Assembly (NCBI GenBank): GCA_025355255.1
Contig: JANYAA010000110.1
Coordinates: forward strand, 1 to 7,009
Reading direction: 5' to 3'
From: Chloroflexota bacterium
GTDB lineage: Bacteria; Chloroflexota; Limnocylindria; Limnocylindrales; CSP1-4
DNA: 7,009 nt
Shown piece by piece: positions 5,230-7,009 of this stretch; position 1 is the first letter of the stretch, and each line of letters starts with the position of its first letter. The notes below the pieces were generated by a model. That model ran no database searches. It was not told the origin of the DNA and worked only from the letters and a program-made list of their open reading frames with translations. The position numbers and the translations under genes were made by a program.

Positions 5230-6258
5230 CTACCAGCCGAAGAACCGCGCGAAGATCGCGTGGAGGAGCGACTCGACGAGGTTCACGTCTGCTGGCGGAT
5301 CCACGATCTGGTAGTTGCCAAGTGGGATCACGCCGGCCCACGGTGCCAGGGTTGGGCGGGCCACCGCGGGGATGGGTGCGGACGTCGGCGACGGTGTGGG
5401 CATGGAGGTTGGCGTGAGCGTGGGCGACGGTGTGGGCTCCGCAGTGGGCGACGCCTCGGGTGTGGGCTCCGCCGTGGGCGACGGTGAGGGCGTCGGCGAG
5501 GGCGTCGCCGTGACGACGGCCGTTGGCCTCGGGGCGGGTGTTGCGCCCGGCTTCGGGGTCACGACGGGCCTCGGCGCCGCGGTCACCGTCGGTCTGGGGG
5601 TGGGCTTCGGCGTGGGCGCCGGGGTCGGCTTCGGCGTGGCCGCGGGCGTCGGCGTGGGCGCGGGCGTCGGCTTCGGCGTGGGCGCGGGGGTGGGGGTCGC
5701 GCTGCAGCTCTGCGAGAACAGCACGGCCCAGACGTACTTGTCGCCGGCGGTGCGGTAGGCGCCCGCTGCCACCACGTCCCAGCCGGTGCCCATGATGTTC
5801 TGGCGGTGCGCCGTGGAGTTCATGAACTGGTTGAAGATCCAGTTCGTCACATCGGTCTCGCTGGCGCCCGGCCACGTCACGGTGCCGATGTTCTCGCCAG
5901 CAACGTTGAAGCAGTAGTTGTACTGGTACTGCATGTACCAGAAGACGTTGTGGGTTGTGCCCAAGATGGTGTGCGAGAGGTAGTTGCGGTCCGCCATGTC
6001 CTTGGCGCGCCAGCGCGCGATCACCAGCAGGTCTGTGTCCAACGTCAGGGCTCGCAGGCCACCCGACACGCGTGCTTGGTTCTGCTGCTGGATCAGGGAG
6101 GCTTCCGACGTGGGGCTAAATGTATCGACCGTCCACGCAAACGCCGGGACAGCGCTGATCAGGCTGCCAGCGAGGAGCGTGAACACCAGGACGACGGTCG
6201 CGCTGAGGCGACGGGCGGCGCCGCGGGTTCCCTTGTCGTGTTGGGACGTCCAGATCAT
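5230..6258 (-). CDS. Secreted CAP-domain (SCP/YkwD-like) protein with Thr/Pro-rich linker and C-terminal tail
   Basis: This 342-residue protein begins with a signal peptide: a basic n-region ending in R16-R17, a hydrophobic core at about 18-36, and an A-F-A cleavage motif at 39-41. A CAP domain spans about 52-184. The conserved tetrad can be placed as H96 (YLSHT), E122 (AGENIG), E134 and H151 (NSTAHRQNIM); the 17-residue spacing of E134 and H151 equals that in human GAPR-1. C116 and C185 could form a disulfide. Residues about 187-302 are a low-complexity Thr/Pro/Ala/Lys linker, and the last roughly 45 residues form a separate tail ending in F-F-G-W. No LPXTG sorting signal or lipobox is present, so the protein is probably exported and wall- or membrane-associated. 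The biochemical role of bacterial CAP proteins is mostly unknown. An in-frame TGA 18 bases upstream confines the start to this ATG; GAGG lies 9 bases before it. Confidence 0.93.
   Translation of the reverse strand: MIWTSQHDKGTRGAARRLSATVVLVFTLLAGSLISAVPAFAWTVDTFSPTSEASLIQQQNQARVSGGLRALTLDTDLLVIARWRAKDMADRNYLSHTILGTTHNVFWYMQYQYNYCFNVAGENIGTVTWPGASETDVTNWIFNQFMNSTAHRQNIMGTGWDVVAAGAYRTAGDKYVWAVLFSQSCSATPTPAPTPKPTPAPTPTPAATPKPTPAPTPKPTPRPTVTAAPRPVVTPKPGATPAPRPTAVVTATPSPTPSPSPTAEPTPEASPTAEPTPSPTLTPTSMPTPSPTSAPIPAVARPTLAPWAGVIPLGNYQIVDPPADVNLVESLLHAIFARFFGW
5390..5697 (-). repeat. Degenerate coding repeat for the Thr/Pro linker of the CAP protein
   Basis: The segment encodes near-periodic proline at every second residue, with a loose 8-residue (24-bp) unit of the form TPKPTPAP near its N-terminal end, later drifting to PSPTPSPSPT and EPTPEASPT. 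At DNA level, GGCGTGGGCG and GTCGGCTTCGGCGTGG recur on the forward strand. The repeats are tandem and in frame, so they are likely to expand or contract by whole codons. Long open frames seen here on other frames (Gly/Val-rich on plus, His/Ala-rich on minus) are by-products of the repeat. Confidence 0.85.
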
Positions 6259-6299
6259 GCGGATGAGCCTCAGTCAAACGCCAGCCACTCGCCAGCCCA

Positions 6300-6312
6300 C
6301 GTCATCATGACG
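6300..6312. repeat. Perfect 13-bp palindrome CGTCAT-C-ATGACG upstream of the CAP gene
   Basis: Two 6-base arms flank one central base, 41 bp upstream of the CAP start codon. On the minus strand the embedded hexamer CATGAT (forward 6304-6309) matches the -10 consensus at 4 of 6 positions, and transcription from it would give a leader of about 40 bases. A palindrome over a possible -10 is the expected layout of a repressor operator, but neither promoter nor regulator is established. Confidence 0.4.
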
Positions 6313-6324
6313 CGGCGGCTTGTG

Positions 6325-6356
6325 GCTGACCCTGCCCCTTAGGTCCCATGGTCAGC
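6325..6356. repeat. Inverted repeat GCTGACC / GGTCAGC with 18-base spacer
   Basis: The arms at 6325-6331 and 6350-6356 are perfectly complementary over 7 bases. The spacer contains a further GGTC. An 11-bp palindrome, ACCCC-C-GGGGT, follows directly at 6357-6367. The repeat lies between the CAP gene and the tRNA and could be an upstream operator for the former. No terminator-type T-run is attached. Confidence 0.35.
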
Positions 6357-6421
6357 ACCCCCGGGGTACCACGTCGGCCAGGAGCCTTCGACAGGGCATG
6401 GGCGGGTCCGTAGCGATCGGG

Positions 6422-6427
6422 TAAGAT
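6422..6427 (+). promoter_or_regulatory. Weak -10 candidate upstream of tRNA-His
   Basis: TAAGAT is the best -10-like hexamer between the CAP gene and the tRNA on the plus strand, which would give a leader of about 105-110 bases. No -35 lies at 16-18 bp; the closest TTGACA-like element, TCGACA at 6388-6393, is 28 bp away. An alternative pairing of that TCGACA with TAGCGA at 6411 has ideal 17-bp spacing but a poor -10. I see no gene in 6313-6536. Confidence 0.25.
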
Positions 6428-6536
6428 GCTGCTCCGCAACGGCGCCCGTCTCGGGACGCTGCGCCGGTGTCGGCAGCCACGCTGGTCTTGGGGTTGGTCA
6501 CGCACCCCCGCCGTACGGACCAGGATGGCGCGCGGT

Positions 6537-6613
6537 GGTGGCCTTAGCTCAATCGGCAGAGCATCGGATTGTGGCTCCGAAGGTCACGGGTTCGAGCCCC
6601 GTAGGCCACCCCA
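6537..6613 (+). tRNA. tRNA-His (anticodon GTG), with encoded CCA
   Basis: A complete cloverleaf folds from the sequence. The acceptor stem GTGGCCT (6538-6544) pairs with AGGCCAC (6603-6609). The D arm has GCTC/GAGC stems, and the anticodon stem TCGGA/TCCGA encloses loop TTGTGGC with anticodon GTG at 6571-6573. The T arm ACGGG/CCCGT encloses TTCGAGC. The extra G at 6537 opposite C73 at 6610 is the identity element of bacterial tRNA-His recognised by histidyl-tRNA synthetase. CCA follows at 6611-6613, so the 3' end appears to be encoded. It decodes CAC and CAU. It stands alone, with no other tRNA within the window. Confidence 0.98.
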
Positions 6614-6617
6614 ACTC

Positions 6618-6650
6618 CCCCGCACGACGGACCGGCACCGAGCTTCGGGG
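6618..6650. repeat. CCCCG...CGGGG inverted repeat between tRNA-His and the convergent small ORF
   Basis: Five-base arms at 6618-6622 and 6646-6650 enclose 23 bases, with a competing inner CCG/CGG pairing. The position, downstream of both the tRNA and the convergent gene, suits a shared terminator, but neither strand has a T-run after the stem. Evidence is weak. Confidence 0.2.
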
Positions 6651-6974
6651 CTACCCGACGGGCTGGTTTGCGCCCCGCACCCGGCGGCCGTTCTCGTGCG
6701 TGACGCCAACACATCGCCCGTCCTTCTCGAACACCAGAGCGATGTGGTAGCCCGTGGCGCGCCACTGGAGCAGCGTGCGGCCGTCAGGCAGGTCGGTGAC
6801 CTGTGATGCGGGGCCCACCGCTTTCTCGATCTCGCGTCGCGGGCGGCCCTTCACGCTGCCAAGCACGATGAAGCGGCGCCGGAGCGTGCGCCCGGGTGCG
6901 CGAAGCACGTACGGCACGCCAAACGCCACCACGGCAGCAACAACAAGCAGCAGGGCCGCGAGGGTGCTATTCAT
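6651..6974 (-). CDS. Small single-pass membrane protein of unknown function
   Basis: This is a 107-residue product I do not recognise by name. One N-terminal hydrophobic helix (about residues 4-24) is followed by a basic cluster R-R-R near 32-34, indicating an N-out, C-in anchor or an uncleaved signal anchor. The soluble part has the order strand (FIVLGSVKGRP), helix (RREIEKAVGPASQV), turn, then strands (TLLQWRATGYHIALVFEKDGRCVGVTHE). The 'G-R-P-x-x-E-I-E-x-x-V-G-P' block followed by a W-containing strand recalls the SmpA/OmlA (BamE)-like fold, but this is only a pattern resemblance. The natural ATG has no Shine-Dalgarno; a TACGAT hexamer ends 8 bases before it. It is convergent with tRNA-His. 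It looks like a real gene because of its ordered amphipathic pattern and lack of low complexity. Confidence 0.75.
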   Translation of the reverse strand: MNSTLAALLLVVAAVVAFGVPYVLRAPGRTLRRRFIVLGSVKGRPRREIEKAVGPASQVTDLPDGRTLLQWRATGYHIALVFEKDGRCVGVTHENGRRVRGANQPVG

Positions 6975-6982
6975 CGGCTTAC

Positions 6983-6988
6983 ATCGTA
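6983..6988 (-). promoter_or_regulatory. -10-like hexamer for the small membrane protein, leaderless spacing
   Basis: TACGAT on the minus strand ends 8 bases before the ATG, matching TANNNT with the A at position 5 as well. The expected transcription start is within one or two bases of the start codon. The -35 region falls at the edge of the window and cannot be judged well. Confidence 0.45.
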
Positions 6989-7009
6989 TCGGCGGGCAAT
7001 CGCGCCGCG

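Noticed and set aside
5390..5697. Possible CRISPR array
   Set aside because: Repeats are contiguous, degenerate and in frame with a coding linker; there are no unique spacers of even length.
5315..5758. Gly/Val-repeat plus-strand frame
   Set aside because: It is the antisense of the Thr/Pro codons, produced by the repeat; there is no ribosome site or homology.
5150..5875. 241-codon minus-strand frame rich in His-Ala repeats
   Set aside because: It is a shifted reading of the CAP linker repeat; the CAP frame has a signal peptide and conserved tetrad.
6305..6505. 66-codon minus-strand frame between the CAP gene and tRNA-His
   Set aside because: Arg/Pro-rich with no ribosome site or recognisable pattern; it covers the candidate CAP regulatory region.
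6426..6806. 126-codon plus-strand frame across tRNA-His
   Set aside because: It reads through the tRNA gene and antisense to the small membrane protein, so it is a chance frame.

Overview
The window is strongly GC-rich. It carries ordinary chromosomal genes of a free-living bacterium, with no sign of a phage, plasmid or insertion sequence. The organism is probably a high-GC, single-membrane type such as Chloroflexota (Limnocylindria-like) or Actinomycetota. This is an inference from three things: base composition, a secreted CAP protein with a long Thr/Pro linker, and several genes with a -10-like hexamer only 6-8 bases before the ATG (leaderless mRNA style). Taxonomy cannot be settled from the window alone.

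Layout, left to right. Positions 1-302 (minus) hold the N-terminal 100 residues of a GlcD-type FAD-linked oxidase that runs off the left edge. It is divergent, across 66 bp, from a PAT/MnaT-type GNAT acetyltransferase (369-965, plus). That gene ends 3 bp from the convergent stop of bioY (969-1613, minus), a biotin-transporter substrate-binding subunit with no bioM or bioN beside it. Upstream on the same strand lie an 849-residue two-domain FtsX/MacB-type ABC permease (1714-4263) and its cognate LolD/MacB-type ATPase (4270-5085), separated by 6 bp. Further upstream is a secreted CAP-domain (SCP/YkwD-like) protein (5230-6258) with a repetitive Thr/Pro linker and a distinct C-terminal tail. A non-coding stretch with two inverted repeats and a weak promoter candidate separates it from a plus-strand tRNA-His(GTG) at 6537-6613. 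The window closes with a small membrane-anchored protein on the minus strand (6651-6974).

The minus-strand order CAP protein, ATPase, permease, bioY may be one or several transcription units. ATPase and permease clearly belong together and should form an ABC system that works on substrates or proteins at the extracytoplasmic face. bioY has its own promoter candidate. The link between the CAP protein and the ABC pair rests only on adjacency across 144 bp.

I found no convincing novel multi-gene system. The points most worth a second look are the leaderless-start pattern, the conserved-looking tail of the CAP protein and its adjacency to an FtsX-type transporter, the palindrome over the candidate CAP promoter, and the altered ligand-loop motif of the lone BioY.
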